From Flavobacterium sp. LC2016-23 (GTDB lineage: Bacteria; Bacteroidota; Bacteroidia; Flavobacteriales; Flavobacteriaceae), in NCBI RefSeq assembly GCF_009674775.1, contig NZ_WKKE01000016.1, positions 1 to 64,000 on the forward strand: a stretch of DNA of 64,000 nt, given 5' to 3'. This document shows positions 8,217-16,504 of this stretch, one piece after another; position 1 is the first letter of the stretch, and every line of letters starts with the position of its first letter. The position numbers were made by a program, and so were the translations under genes. The notes beneath the pieces are model-generated. The model ran no database searches, was not told where the DNA came from, and saw only the letters and a program-made list of their open reading frames with translations.

Positions 8217-8780
8217 TTACTCTGGTTTCTTATCTATCAATTTTGTCTCTTCTGGAGTAAACTCAGGAACAATCGCATAAGTATCAACTCCTGAAATAGC
8301 CATCTCATCCAAAATATCAACCAAATTACGGTAATTTGATTTTTTAGTTGGTTTTATAATAACTATTATCCCGTTTTTAGGTTTCCCTAAACCTGCAGAA
8401 TAAGCTAAAACTGCTTTCTTTTGAGTTAATAATACTTTACGAATTCCGTTTTTACCATAAGTAATATCCTTAGGTCCTACTTTAGGAGTGGCAAGCAAAC
8501 CCATATAGTAAACCATTTTATTATCTGCACCCAACATAACTGTCATCGTACGATTCTCATCTACTTTCGTATCAACTTTCTTCGTCGGATCATCTTCTTT
8601 ATCTGGCAGCGACAAATCCATCGATTGAGGTTTTGACAACGATGTGGTTAGCATAAAGAACGTGATCAATAAGAATGCCAAATCCACCATTGCCGTTAAA
8701 TCGACCTTAGAATTCTGCTTTTTACTTCTTACTTTACCACCTTTTCCGCCACCACCGTCGCCGGTATTTAATTCAGCCAT
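8217..8780 (-). CDS. exbD: ExbD/TolR proton-channel subunit (second copy)
   Basis: A 187-residue biopolymer transport protein. The glycine-rich, lysine-rich N-terminus precedes a single membrane helix with the essential Asp: VDLTAMVDLAFLLITFFMLT, about 26-46. The periplasmic domain follows and ends VDTYAIVPEFTPEE. It forms the motor with ExbB and TonB. It is the second of two adjacent exbD genes, as in other flavobacteria where both copies occur with one exbB. The paralogues share the helix but differ in the periplasmic domain, suggesting division of labour. Gaps are 19 and 30 bases, so the arrangement is an operon. Confidence 0.92.
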   Translation of the reverse strand: MAELNTGDGGGGKGGKVRSKKQNSKVDLTAMVDLAFLLITFFMLTTSLSKPQSMDLSLPDKEDDPTKKVDTKVDENRTMTVMLGADNKMVYYMGLLATPKVGPKDITYGKNGIRKVLLTQKKAVLAYSAGLGKPKNGIIVIIKPTKKSNYRNLVDILDEMAISGVDTYAIVPEFTPEETKLIDKKPE

Positions 8781-8799
8781 TTTAGTGTATCTTTTTTAA

Positions 8800-9426
8800 T
8801 TAAAAGTTTTTATCTCTCATACCCGTAACCAAGTTAAAGGAATTGATTTTCTGATCTTGTAAAATATCCATAATCTTTTTGATTTGCGGATATTCTTCTT
8901 TAGCATCACCTTTTATTGCAATTTGCAATTCTTTGTCATCAATGTCAATCGCAGCTCTTCTTGAAACCAAAAGCCAGTCTTTTAATTGATTATCCAAAGA
9001 ATCCATTGGAATTCCAGGTTGGTTTGCCTTAGTTCTGTCAGACGCTTTCATGTCGATGATTTGCTTTAGATTTGCTAATGGCACACCAAAGTCATCCATC
9101 AAAGCAAATTTAGTTTTATCTTCTTCTGAAAAAGTCACACCTAATTTTGCTCCCATTCCTTCAAGAGTTCTTTTACGAATCTCTCTTCCTTTAATGTCAA
9201 AGAACACTTTACTTTTTCCATCTGCGCCTTTACCTATTGTAATAATAGCTAAATCCGTATCAGGCAATTTAGTTTGAGCAACAGAAGAAGGCATATCTAC
9301 AGGAAGTGCTTCAGGCACTTTAGCTGTAGCGGTCAAAATAAAGAACGTAAGCAAAAGGAACGCAACATCACACATGGCAGTCATATCTGTCGATGTTGAC
9401 TTTTTTTTCATTTTTAATTTAGCCAT
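8800..9426 (-). CDS. exbD: ExbD/TolR proton-channel subunit (first copy)
   Basis: A 208-residue ExbD-family protein. The helix TSTDMTAMCDVAFLLLTFFI (about 11-31) holds the conserved Asp needed for proton flow. The periplasmic part is longer than in the second copy, with an insertion of about 40 residues around residues 90-135 that includes many acidic and basic residues. It lies between exbB and the second exbD. A second, different ExbD in the same motor is characteristic of Bacteroidota. Function by family is high confidence; how the two subunits assemble cannot be judged here. Confidence 0.92.
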   Translation of the reverse strand: MAKLKMKKKSTSTDMTAMCDVAFLLLTFFILTATAKVPEALPVDMPSSVAQTKLPDTDLAIITIGKGADGKSKVFFDIKGREIRKRTLEGMGAKLGVTFSEEDKTKFALMDDFGVPLANLKQIIDMKASDRTKANQPGIPMDSLDNQLKDWLLVSRRAAIDIDDKELQIAIKGDAKEEYPQIKKIMDILQDQKINSFNLVTGMRDKNF

Positions 9427-9472
9427 TCTCTTTTATTTTATTATTTTGATAGTATTAAATATCAAAAATTAA

Positions 9473-10297
9473 TTATTGTTTCAAACTTCCTCTGAATCTT
9501 CTGTAAGTGTTTACGATTGTAGTACCAGCCTCATCGATAGAGTAAGTTAAATCGTCAATTTTAGCTGTAAAGAAGTTGTAAGATACAATTGCAAGGATTG
9601 AAGTAGAGATACCTGTTGCAGTGTTGATAAGTGCTTCAGAGATACCTGTTGCAAGAGCAGCCTGGTCTGGAGTTCCGGCAGAAGCTAACGCACCAAACGC
9701 TTTAATCATACCAGATACAGTTCCTAATAATCCTCCTAAAGTTCCTAATGATACTAAAGTAGAGATAATAGTCATATTTTTCTCTAACATTGGCATTTCT
9801 AATGAAGTTGCCTCTTCGATTTCTTTGTGGATTACTTCTGAAGCTTCTTCACTGTTGAATCCCTCTTTTTTAACATCCTGGTATTTAATTAAAGCAGATT
9901 TAATTGCATTTGCAACTGAACCTTGTTGTTTGTCACAAGAAGCGATTGCAGCTTCGATGTTACCTTCTTTAATACTTCCCTGAACGCTTTTCATGAATTT
10001 ATCTAAATTAGCTTTTCCAGCTGCTTTTCCGATAACGATAAATCTTTCAATTGAAAATACAACAACCATTAAAAACATACCTAATAATACCGGTACAATG
10101 AATCCTCCTTTATATACCTGACCTAATGTATTGATTGGATGACCAGTCTCAGGGTTCCCTCCCTCGAAGTTAGAAGCATCTCCCATGATTACTTTCCAAA
10201 TAAATACCCCAACTAAAATACACGCAACAATAATGATTCCAGTAATCATTCCTCCTCCATTTGAAGTACTTTCTTTTTTAACTTTAACGTTTGCCAT
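9473..10297 (-). CDS. exbB: ExbB/TolQ/MotA proton-channel protein
   Basis: A 274-residue member of the MotA/TolQ/ExbB family, the channel-forming subunit of the TonB motor. Three membrane regions are visible: about 17-37 (MITGIIIVACILVGVFIWKV), about 68-90, and the two-helix core about 180-245 containing STLVSLGTLGGLLGTVSGMI and ALINTATGISTSILAIVSYN, which are family signatures. It heads the seven-gene operon running down to 4543. Its 5' region of about 380 bases contains a -7 box. An ExbBD-TonB cluster of this type is known in Flavobacterium psychrophilum. Confidence 0.94.
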   Translation of the reverse strand: MANVKVKKESTSNGGGMITGIIIVACILVGVFIWKVIMGDASNFEGGNPETGHPINTLGQVYKGGFIVPVLLGMFLMVVVFSIERFIVIGKAAGKANLDKFMKSVQGSIKEGNIEAAIASCDKQQGSVANAIKSALIKYQDVKKEGFNSEEASEVIHKEIEEATSLEMPMLEKNMTIISTLVSLGTLGGLLGTVSGMIKAFGALASAGTPDQAALATGISEALINTATGISTSILAIVSYNFFTAKIDDLTYSIDEAGTTIVNTYRRFRGSLKQ

Positions 10298-10361
10298 TTT
10301 TTTTAATTTTAATAGTTTTAAATAATTTTTATTTTTTAGTTATATTTAACTTGTAGAGGAG

Positions 10362-10369
10362 CAAATTTA
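10362..10369 (-). promoter_or_regulatory. -7 promoter box TAAATTTG for the exbB operon
   Basis: Exact TAnnTTTG match 65 bases before the exbB start; no TTG at -33 spacing. The rest of the 380-base gap 10298-10676 is AT-rich with no gene, repeat or hairpin that I can support. Confidence 0.45.
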
Positions 10370-10676
10370 TACGTTTAGTTTAAATAAAAAAACTTTTTTT
10401 AATTTTATTGAAGGAAATTTAACGTCAATTTAAAAAATATCTCATTAAATTGCCGCCGTTGTTTTTTAGATAAAACAAAAAACAGGATGATTTCTGGGAA
10501 AATTACAACGTTTTAGTAAATATTCAAACATTCCGTTGATATCTTCTTAAAAAGTTGCGAAATTATTTTTTGTTTTATTTTCAATTGCGAAAAGCTTTTT
10601 CCTACTAAAAAAAACAAGGTCAAATTGTTAAAAAACAAAGCAATACTCTTATAATCATCTAAATTACAAATAAAAC

Positions 10677-12194
10677 ATGAATAAAAAAGACAATTTCATT
10701 CAGGAGATAAACAATGGATATTCATCAAAAGGGGACAGTATTATTCTGGGAGGTGCCATTCTTGACGGAGAACCGCTTGCTGAAGCACATGTCAAAATCC
10801 CCTTAAAAACCTTAAACCGACACGGACTAATAGCAGGTGCCACTGGTACCGGTAAAACGAAAACTATTCAGGTTTTTTCAGAACAATTATCGAATGCGGG
10901 AATCCCTGTCCTGATGATGGACATAAAAGGTGATTTTAGTGGAATTGCAAAAGAAGGAAAAGAAGAAGGTTTTATTACAGAGCGACATAGCAAAATAAAC
11001 ATACCTTATAATGTATCCGCATTTCCGGTTGAACTGATGTCTTTATCCAAACAAAATGGAGTCCGTTTACGCGCTACTGTTTCAGAATTTGGGCCGGTCT
11101 TATTTTCGCGAATTCTGGATCTGAATGACACACAGGCAGGCGTGGTATCGGTGATCTTTAAATATTGCGATGACAATCAGATGCCTTTACTGGACCTGAA
11201 AGACATCAAGAAAGTTATCAATTATATTACCGAAGAAGGAAAAGATGAGATTACCGCTGCTTACGGTAAAATTTCAACTGCTACAACCGGAACTATTTTG
11301 AGAAAAATAATCGAGTTGGAGCAACAGGGCGGAGATTTATTCTTTGGGGAACTATCTTTCGAAATTGATGATTTGATGCGTATTGATGAAAACGGAAAAG
11401 GTTACGTAAATATCATCCGTTTAACGGACATTCAGGATAAGCCTAAGTTGTTCTCGACTTTTATGCTGAGTTTACTGGCCGAAATTTACCAGCAAATGCC
11501 TGAAAAAGGAGATGCTGATCAACCTGAACTGGTTATTTTTATTGATGAGGCGCATTTAATTTTTAATGAAGCCAGTAAAGCACTTTTGGAACAAATTGAA
11601 ACCATTGTAAAACTGATTCGTTCTAAAGGCGTTGGTGTTTATTTCGTTACCCAAAATCCAATGGATGTTCCGAGTGGTGTTCTGGCACAGTTAGGATTAA
11701 AAATCCAGCATGCCTTAAGGGCTTTTACAGCCAATGACAGACAGGCTATTAAAAAAACAGCTGACAACTACCCTACTTCTGTTTATTACAAAACAGATGA
11801 ATTACTGACGAATTTAGGAATTGGAGAAGCATTGGTTACGGCATTGAATGAAAAAGGAATTCCCACACCGCTTGTAGCCACCATGATGCGTGCCCCAATG
11901 AGCCGAATGGATGTTTTGTCTTCCGATGAAATTGCGGACATCAATAATAAGTCAAAACTGGTCAAAAAATACAGTGAAGAAATCGATCGCGAAAGTGCCT
12001 ACGAAATCTTAATTAAAAAAATAGAAACTGCCAGTCAGGCTGCTGCCGAACAGGAAGAACAAGCTCCGGCAAATTCCTCAAAATCAGAACCAAGTACGGC
12101 TAGCGTTGTTACTAAATCTGTTTTAAAAGTGGTTACCAGTGCTACTTTTATCAGAGGTGTTTTTGGCGTTTTATCCAAATTTCTGAAAAAGTAA
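10677..12194 (+). CDS. HerA/YjgR-like ATPase (DUF853)
   Basis: A 505-residue P-loop ATPase of the DUF853 family, related to the DNA-translocating HerA/FtsK group. Walker A is GATGTGKT at residues 54-61; Walker B is LVIFIDEAHLI at about 284-294. Other family segments are MMDIKGDFSGIA and GVGVYFVTQNPMDVPSGVL. The C-terminus carries an Ala/Glu-rich linker and a hydrophobic-basic tail ending FGVLSKFLKK. The biological role of YjgR-type proteins is not established. No nurA-like nuclease is adjacent, so a HerA-NurA repair pair is not supported. It stands alone between an intergenic gap and a terminator. Confidence 0.85.
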   Translation: MNKKDNFIQEINNGYSSKGDSIILGGAILDGEPLAEAHVKIPLKTLNRHGLIAGATGTGKTKTIQVFSEQLSNAGIPVLMMDIKGDFSGIAKEGKEEGFITERHSKINIPYNVSAFPVELMSLSKQNGVRLRATVSEFGPVLFSRILDLNDTQAGVVSVIFKYCDDNQMPLLDLKDIKKVINYITEEGKDEITAAYGKISTATTGTILRKIIELEQQGGDLFFGELSFEIDDLMRIDENGKGYVNIIRLTDIQDKPKLFSTFMLSLLAEIYQQMPEKGDADQPELVIFIDEAHLIFNEASKALLEQIETIVKLIRSKGVGVYFVTQNPMDVPSGVLAQLGLKIQHALRAFTANDRQAIKKTADNYPTSVYYKTDELLTNLGIGEALVTALNEKGIPTPLVATMMRAPMSRMDVLSSDEIADINNKSKLVKKYSEEIDRESAYEILIKKIETASQAAAEQEEQAPANSSKSEPSTASVVTKSVLKVVTSATFIRGVFGVLSKFLKK

Positions 12195-12203
12195 TAAAAC
12201 AAC

Positions 12204-12236
12204 AAACCCGACAGGTTTTAAAAACCTGTCGGGTTT
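12204..12236. terminator. Palindromic terminator family, copy 2
   Basis: AAACCCGACAGGTTTT and its complement around an AA centre lie between the converging HerA-like and kmo genes, so the hairpin can serve both strands. Confidence 0.8.
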
Positions 12237-12247
12237 AGTTAAGAATT

Positions 12248-13591
12248 TTATTTTTCTAACAACTCCAGAATCTTATTTTCGATTTCGGGGCTGTTCCAAA
12301 TGTTTTCAATATTTTCGAGCTTTAAAATCTCTTCCATAATTCCGTTTTGAAAATCACCAATGGCTAAAGCTTCTGCGTAAGGACGGTCACTGAAGGTTAC
12401 GCGGCTGTATAACGGAATCCACTTATCCGGGTATTTATCTGAGAATGCTTTTTCGATTTTCTTTTGCAGCAGGAATTTTTCATCGGCCGTTTTCGTGCTC
12501 ATTTCCATAAAATTACGATACGAAAGTTCTGCAATTGCATCGGCGTTTGGTTTACGTGAAATCTGATATTCGGAGAACACTTTTTTCCAGTCGTCGCCGT
12601 ACTTTTCGATCATTTCATTTAGAACCGTAATATCCTCAAAACCGGCGTTCATTCCTTGTCCGTAAAACGGAACAATAGCGTGACAGGCATCTCCGATTAA
12701 GGCAATTTTATCTTCGTAAGTCCACGGGAAGCATTTCATGGTCACCAATGTACTGGTTGGATTTTTAAAGAAATCTTCTGCCAGTTCGGGAATTACCTCT
12801 ATTGAGTCCGGGAAGTTTTTCTCGAAGAAATCTTCTACCATTTTACGGTCTGTTAAGGATGCAAATGAATTTTCACCCTCAAAAGGCATAAACAACGTAC
12901 AGGTAAAACTGCCATCTAAATTTGGAAGCGCGATCAGCATATATTCCCCTCGCGGCCAGATATGAAAAGAGTTTTTATCTAATTTATGTGAAGCATCCGA
13001 ATTTGCGGGAATATTTAATTCTTTATACCCCATATTCAAAAATTCCTGCGAATAATTGAACATGCTTTGGCGTTGCATCCGGTGCCTGATTCTGGAGAAA
13101 GCGCCATCGGCACCAAAAACCATATCAAACTTTTTTTCTTCCCACTCCCCTCTTTCGGTTTCGCCAATATGCAGTGTTGCATCGCTTAGCGTAACATCCC
13201 AGATTTTCTGCTCGAAGAAAAACTCAGCTCCGGCTTGTTCTGCCAGGTCAATCATTTTTCGGTTCAGAGTTCCTCTTGAGATCGAATAAATCGATTCGCC
13301 TTCCTGACCGTAATTCTGAAAGTTTAATTTATCGACCAGATGTATGGCTCGTTTGTCCATGGGAATGGCAATTTCGCGAACCGAATCACCAACACCAACA
13401 CCATCCAGCGCTTTCCAGCCCCGGTTGGACATGGCCAGATTAATGGAACGACCCGAAAAGTTTATTTGACGAATATCAGGACTACGATCATAAACATGAA
13501 CGGTGTGACCTGCTTTTTTGAGATAAATTGCCAAAAGTGATCCTACCAATCCAGAACCAACAACAGCAATTTTAAGTGGAGTTTGCATCAA
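12248..13591 (-). CDS. kmo: Kynurenine 3-monooxygenase
   Basis: FAD-dependent hydroxylase turning L-kynurenine into 3-hydroxykynurenine (NADPH, O2) in tryptophan degradation or de novo NAD synthesis. The 447 residues show the Rossmann motif VVGSGLVGSLLAIYL (about 10-24), the DG motif MVFGADGAFSRIR, the FAD-ribityl segment ALIGDACHAIVPFYGQGMNA, and FNYSQEFLNMGYKEL as in bacterial KMO. Length fits. The next pathway enzyme, kynureninase, is encoded at 28.0 kb on the same strand, so the pathway is present but not clustered. Both genes have an identical 12-base motif (ATCGTAAAAATA) just upstream of their starts. Confidence 0.95.
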   Translation of the reverse strand: MMQTPLKIAVVGSGLVGSLLAIYLKKAGHTVHVYDRSPDIRQINFSGRSINLAMSNRGWKALDGVGVGDSVREIAIPMDKRAIHLVDKLNFQNYGQEGESIYSISRGTLNRKMIDLAEQAGAEFFFEQKIWDVTLSDATLHIGETERGEWEEKKFDMVFGADGAFSRIRHRMQRQSMFNYSQEFLNMGYKELNIPANSDASHKLDKNSFHIWPRGEYMLIALPNLDGSFTCTLFMPFEGENSFASLTDRKMVEDFFEKNFPDSIEVIPELAEDFFKNPTSTLVTMKCFPWTYEDKIALIGDACHAIVPFYGQGMNAGFEDITVLNEMIEKYGDDWKKVFSEYQISRKPNADAIAELSYRNFMEMSTKTADEKFLLQKKIEKAFSDKYPDKWIPLYSRVTFSDRPYAEALAIGDFQNGIMEEILKLENIENIWNSPEIENKILELLEK

Positions 13592-13696
13592 AAATAATCT
13601 AAATAATAAGATCGTAAAAATAAGTAATAATTCTACAAGAGCTTAAAAATAAAGGAAATATTTATGATTTATATGGGCATGACCCGCCGAAAAAAG

Positions 13697-13785
13697 CGGG
13701 TCGGGCTATCCACTGTATCTTTTGTGGCTAAAAATAGCAACGCGCATTGCCACAAAAGGATGCCGTTATTATCCCTCATGCAACT
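13697..13785 (-). ncRNA. Flavo-1-like structured repeat, copy 2
   Basis: Read on the minus strand it contains GGCATCCTTTTGTGGC, a mirrored GCCACAAAAGATACAG and a closing GGATAGCCC. This matches the copies at 302-381 and 46106-46181 in order and spacing. The arms TTTTGTGGC and GCCACAAAA pair across a loop of about 27 bases. The outer 5' part differs from copy 1. It lies downstream of the plus-strand gap after kmo and is not coding. Confidence 0.45.
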
Positions 13786-13864
13786 CTGTTTTTCATAACA
13801 AATTTGAAGTGAATTGGATTTATTTAAAGTTTTAAAAAAGTTATTTTAGCGGAAGAAATAATCT

Positions 13865-14015
13865 CGCAAAGACGCAAAGCTTTCATATGATGGTGTCATT
13901 TCGACGCAAGGAGAAATCGCATTAGAAATTCCGCAAAGAAATTCTTTAATCTTTGTCGATATGCACGTGTGATTTCTCCTTGCGTCGAAATGACAAAAAA
14001 CTTTGCGTCTTTGCG
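13865..14015. repeat. Nested inverted-repeat element
   Basis: Two perfect nested inverted repeats: 13865-13879 with 14001-14015 (15 bp, CGCAAAGACGCAAAG), and 13895-13918 with 13971-13994 (24 bp, containing TTTCGACGCAAGGAG). A 52-base centre separates the inner arms. The unit is non-coding, about 150 bases, and ends 28 bases before a GNAT gene start. A diverged one-sided copy of the inner arm appears at 46227-46248. It looks like a miniature mobile or REP-like element; no target-site duplication could be established. Confidence 0.65.
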
Positions 14016-14042
14016 GGGAAATTCCAATCAAACAAAAAAGGT

Positions 14043-14636
14043 ATGAGAACAGAACTATTACAAACAAATATTATTTTAGAAAACGAAAAAGTCCTATTAC
14101 TCCCATTTGAAAACGAAAGAAACACCGAACTCCAAACTATCATTTTTGATGATGAAATATGGAAATACATGGGCATGTATGTACGCGATGCTGTTGATTT
14201 CGAAAATTATATCCAAAATACCTTAAAACAAAAAGCAGCCGGAATATGCTATCCGTTTTTAATTATTGACAAAGCGACCAACAAAGTAGCCGGAAGTACC
14301 CGTTACGGATATCTAAACCAGGCAAGCCAAAAATGTGAAATTGGCTGGACCTGGTACGGTGCGGCGTTTCAGGGAACGGGCTTAAACAAAGCCTGCAAGT
14401 ATGAATTATTGAATTTTGGCTTTGAAAACATTCAATTCAGAAGAATACAATTTAGTGCTGATCTTCAAAATGAAAGATCCCAAAGCGCAATTGAAAAACT
14501 AGGTGCCTTAAAAGAAGGGATATTCAGAAACAATTACATCGATTCTGAGGGGAAAAGCAAAGACGATGTTTACTACAGTATAATTGCTGAAGAATGGGCT
14601 GCAACTAAAAGAAACTATTTCACGGAATTTCTCTAA
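14043..14636 (+). CDS. GNAT acetyltransferase, RimJ/RimL type
   Basis: A predicted acetyl-CoA-dependent N-acetyltransferase of 197 residues. The fold is supported by NKVAGSTRYGYLNQASQKCEIGWTWY in two halves, the acetyl-CoA loop GAAFQGTGLNKACKYELL and the C-terminal NERSQSAIEKLGALKEGIFRNN, all typical of RimJ/RimL-like proteins that acetylate ribosomal protein N-termini or small amines. The true acceptor is unknown. I start it at 14043 because an upstream in-frame ATG at 13953 would lie inside the non-coding inverted-repeat element. It stands alone; the next gene converges on it. Confidence 0.85.
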   Translation: MRTELLQTNIILENEKVLLLPFENERNTELQTIIFDDEIWKYMGMYVRDAVDFENYIQNTLKQKAAGICYPFLIIDKATNKVAGSTRYGYLNQASQKCEIGWTWYGAAFQGTGLNKACKYELLNFGFENIQFRRIQFSADLQNERSQSAIEKLGALKEGIFRNNYIDSEGKSKDDVYYSIIAEEWAATKRNYFTEFL

Positions 14637-14653
14637 AATTCAAACCTGATTTT

Positions 14654-14992
14654 CTACTGCGCAGCCTTTCGATCAATAGCATTTTTATGCAATTCATCCA
14701 GTAACTGCATTTCTTCGTCCGGAAGGAGCTGTAAGGCCATTTCAAGCAAAAGCAGTACATCAATTCCTGACTCACATGCAGAAGAATAACCCGAATTATC
14801 ATTTTTTAGCGCACAAATACTTGCTTTAAGCAGGCAGGAAACCATTAGATTTAATTCGTTATACGAAGCTGTTTTTAATGTGACATTAAACAAATTCCCA
14901 TTGCTGTTATCGGACTTTAGTTTTGTAAAATATTCCATGTTTTTTACTAATTTTAAAAAATCGGTGGCGGACTCTTCTTGTTGTGTTTTCAT
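14654..14992 (-). CDS. Hypothetical protein divergent from an XRE regulator
   Basis: A 112-residue, mostly helical protein I do not recognise. It has a Lys/Thr-rich N-terminus, a central YNELNLMVSCLLKASICALK segment and an acidic leucine-rich C-terminus (LLLLEMALQLLPDEEMQLL). The open frame extends upstream to 15049, but MKTQQEES at 14992 follows an A-rich stretch and gives a more natural start. It is divergent from the XRE regulator at 15160 across a short interval carrying an 8-bp inverted repeat, so it may be its target or partner. No toxin motif is visible. Confidence 0.55.
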   Translation of the reverse strand: MKTQQEESATDFLKLVKNMEYFTKLKSDNSNGNLFNVTLKTASYNELNLMVSCLLKASICALKNDNSGYSSACESGIDVLLLLEMALQLLPDEEMQLLDELHKNAIDRKAAQ

Positions 14993-15081
14993 TTTTTTTG
15001 TTTTTAATTTATTAATTGAAGTAAAAATCCTACTTTTACGGCGCCGCAAGTAAGCAAGAGATTTTATTGTTTCAAACTATT

Positions 15082-15111
15082 ACAAGTTGTGTCTCACCAA
15101 CGCCAACTTGT
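15082..15111. promoter_or_regulatory. Candidate operator, inverted repeat
   Basis: ACAAGTTG (15082-15089) and CAACTTGT (15104-15111) form an 8-bp perfect inverted repeat centred between the divergent genes at 14992 and 15160. Suitable for a dimeric XRE regulator; inferred from position and symmetry only. Confidence 0.4.
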
Positions 15112-15147
15112 TTTTCACTAAAATCTATTTTTTTTAAGAATTTTAAA

Positions 15148-15155
15148 TACCTTTG
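15148..15155 (+). promoter_or_regulatory. -7 promoter box TACCTTTG, possible leaderless start
   Basis: Exact TAnnTTTG match ending four bases before the ATG of the XRE gene. Transcription normally begins about 4-8 bases after this box, which would place the first transcribed base at or next to the ATG. No TTG is found at -33 spacing. Confidence 0.45.
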
Positions 15156-15159
15156 AGTT

Positions 15160-15555
15160 ATGAGCACAGCAATAAAACCAAAACACATCGGCAGAAATAT
15201 CAGCCGTATCAGGGAATTACGAGGCATGAAGCAGGAAGCACTGGCCATCGCTATTGGCATCAGTCAGCAATCTGTTTCTAACATTGAAGGAAGCGAAATT
15301 GTTGATGAAGACAGACTAAACGCAATTGCAGAAGTACTAGGAGTTTCTGCTGAAGCAATCAAAAATTACAGCGATGAAAGTGTTTTAAATAATATTCAAA
15401 ATAATTATGAAGGTTCCGTAATTAATAGCGGGCCAACACTTAATCATAATTGCTCTTTCAATCCACTCGATAAAGTAGTCGAACTGTACGAACGTCTGGT
15501 TCAGGCAGAAAAAGACAAAGTTGAATATATAGAGAAATTGCTAAAAGGAAAATAA
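15160..15555 (+). CDS. XRE-family helix-turn-helix regulator
   Basis: A 131-residue DNA-binding protein. The Cro/C1-type domain occupies about residues 9-68 (ISRIRELRGMKQEALAIAIG ... QQSVSNIEGSEIVDEDRLNA). A low-complexity Asn-rich linker (NNIQNNYEGSVINSG) and a C-terminal predicted coiled coil (LDKVVELYERLVQAEKDKVE) for dimerisation follow. This layout is common in flavobacterial orphan regulators. The divergent gene at 14992 and the inverted repeat between them suggest autoregulation. The start is fixed by the helix that must precede the HTH; a -7 box only four bases upstream implies a leaderless transcript. Confidence 0.85.
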   Translation: MSTAIKPKHIGRNISRIRELRGMKQEALAIAIGISQQSVSNIEGSEIVDEDRLNAIAEVLGVSAEAIKNYSDESVLNNIQNNYEGSVINSGPTLNHNCSFNPLDKVVELYERLVQAEKDKVEYIEKLLKGK

Positions 15556-15585
15556 TCTATTTCAAAAGCACGCAAAAAACCTCTG

Positions 15586-15593
15586 TACCTTTG
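15586..15593 (+). promoter_or_regulatory. -7 promoter box TACCTTTG for the AraC gene
   Basis: Exact TAnnTTTG match 29 bases before the AraC-type gene start. No TTG at -33; nearby GCAAC/CTTTG words make chance occurrence possible. Confidence 0.4.
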
Positions 15594-15622
15594 CAACTTT
15601 GCCTCTTTGAACCTCAAAAAAA

Positions 15623-16429
15623 ATGAACCTATACTCAGAACATTATGTGAGTGAAAAGTGCGAAAGATTCGTCAATAAAATCTGGTGTCTGGATAATAGC
15701 ACAGGCCAGACTTTAATCGAAAACAAACTCGTTTTACCCAATGGCTGTTTTAATCTGGCGATTGTTACCGGAAATTTTATAGAAGTTCATACCAGTAAAA
15801 AGAAGTACGAAATGAACGAAGGATTCTATTTCTGCTCGCAAATGACAAATAAGGTTTTAGTCAACATTCAGCCTGAAACCAAAGTTACAATTATTCAACT
15901 GCACACTTGGACGCTTTCGATGTTTCCGAATTATGATTTAAGTGATTTTTCTGATTCGATCCTTAAATTGCAACAGACCGATCTTCATTTCGATACTAAA
16001 ACCGAATATAATTTCAGGAACTCCACTTCAGAATTATTACTAGCTGTAAACTCTTATTTTGAGGAATTGGCCTCTTTACATCCCGCCAAAAACCTTATCG
16101 AAAAAATCTGCGAAATCATCAAACTTCACGAGGAAGAAATTACGGTTTCTGAAATTGGAAAAATCTTAGCGCTCTCTCAGCGGTTATTGCAGATTAAGTT
16201 TAAAACTGCTACGGGACTCACAATCAAAAAATATATTCAGATTTTAAAATTCAGGAAATCGGTAGATCAGATGCTCACGATGAGCCAGGAAAAACTAAAC
16301 CTGACCGATGTAGCGCTTTACAACAAATATTTTGACCAGTCACATTTTATAAAAAAGTTTAAAGATGTGACGAAAACAACTCCCAAAATGTTCAATTCAA
16401 GTTTGTATTTTCTTTCGCAAAAAAGGTAA
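15623..16429 (+). CDS. AraC-family transcriptional regulator
   Basis: A 268-residue regulator. The N-terminal 150 residues resemble the cupin-like sensing domain common in Bacteroidota AraC proteins (opening MNLYSEHYVSEKCERFVNKI, then LVLPNGCFNLAIVTGNF). The C-terminal two-HTH AraC domain covers about 165-262, with ITVSEIGKILALSQRLLQIK as the first helix-turn-helix and LTDVALYNKYFDQSHFIKKF plus KDVTKTTPKMF as the second with its signature. The ligand is unknown. The serine hydrolase and NTF2-like genes follow in the same direction and could be its targets. Confidence 0.88.
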   Translation: MNLYSEHYVSEKCERFVNKIWCLDNSTGQTLIENKLVLPNGCFNLAIVTGNFIEVHTSKKKYEMNEGFYFCSQMTNKVLVNIQPETKVTIIQLHTWTLSMFPNYDLSDFSDSILKLQQTDLHFDTKTEYNFRNSTSELLLAVNSYFEELASLHPAKNLIEKICEIIKLHEEEITVSEIGKILALSQRLLQIKFKTATGLTIKKYIQILKFRKSVDQMLTMSQEKLNLTDVALYNKYFDQSHFIKKFKDVTKTTPKMFNSSLYFLSQKR

Positions 16430-16467
16430 TATTCGCATTTATACAATTTTGTTAATTTTGATTGAGG

Positions 16468-16475
16468 TATTTTTG
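16468..16475 (+). promoter_or_regulatory. -7 promoter box TATTTTTG
   Basis: Exact TAnnTTTG match 29 bases before the serine hydrolase start, with TTG at 16449-16451, 16 bases upstream (slightly shorter than the usual 17-23). Confidence 0.45.
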
Positions 16476-16504
16476 CAAATCATTAATCATCAATCAATCA
16501 CAAA

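Noticed and set aside
10677..12194. HerA-like ATPase as part of a defence island
   Set aside because: No NurA, SIR2 or other defence partner; neighbours are metabolic and envelope genes.
13846..14176. Minus-strand frames across the nested inverted repeat
   Set aside because: Explained by the repeat and by the antisense of the GNAT gene.
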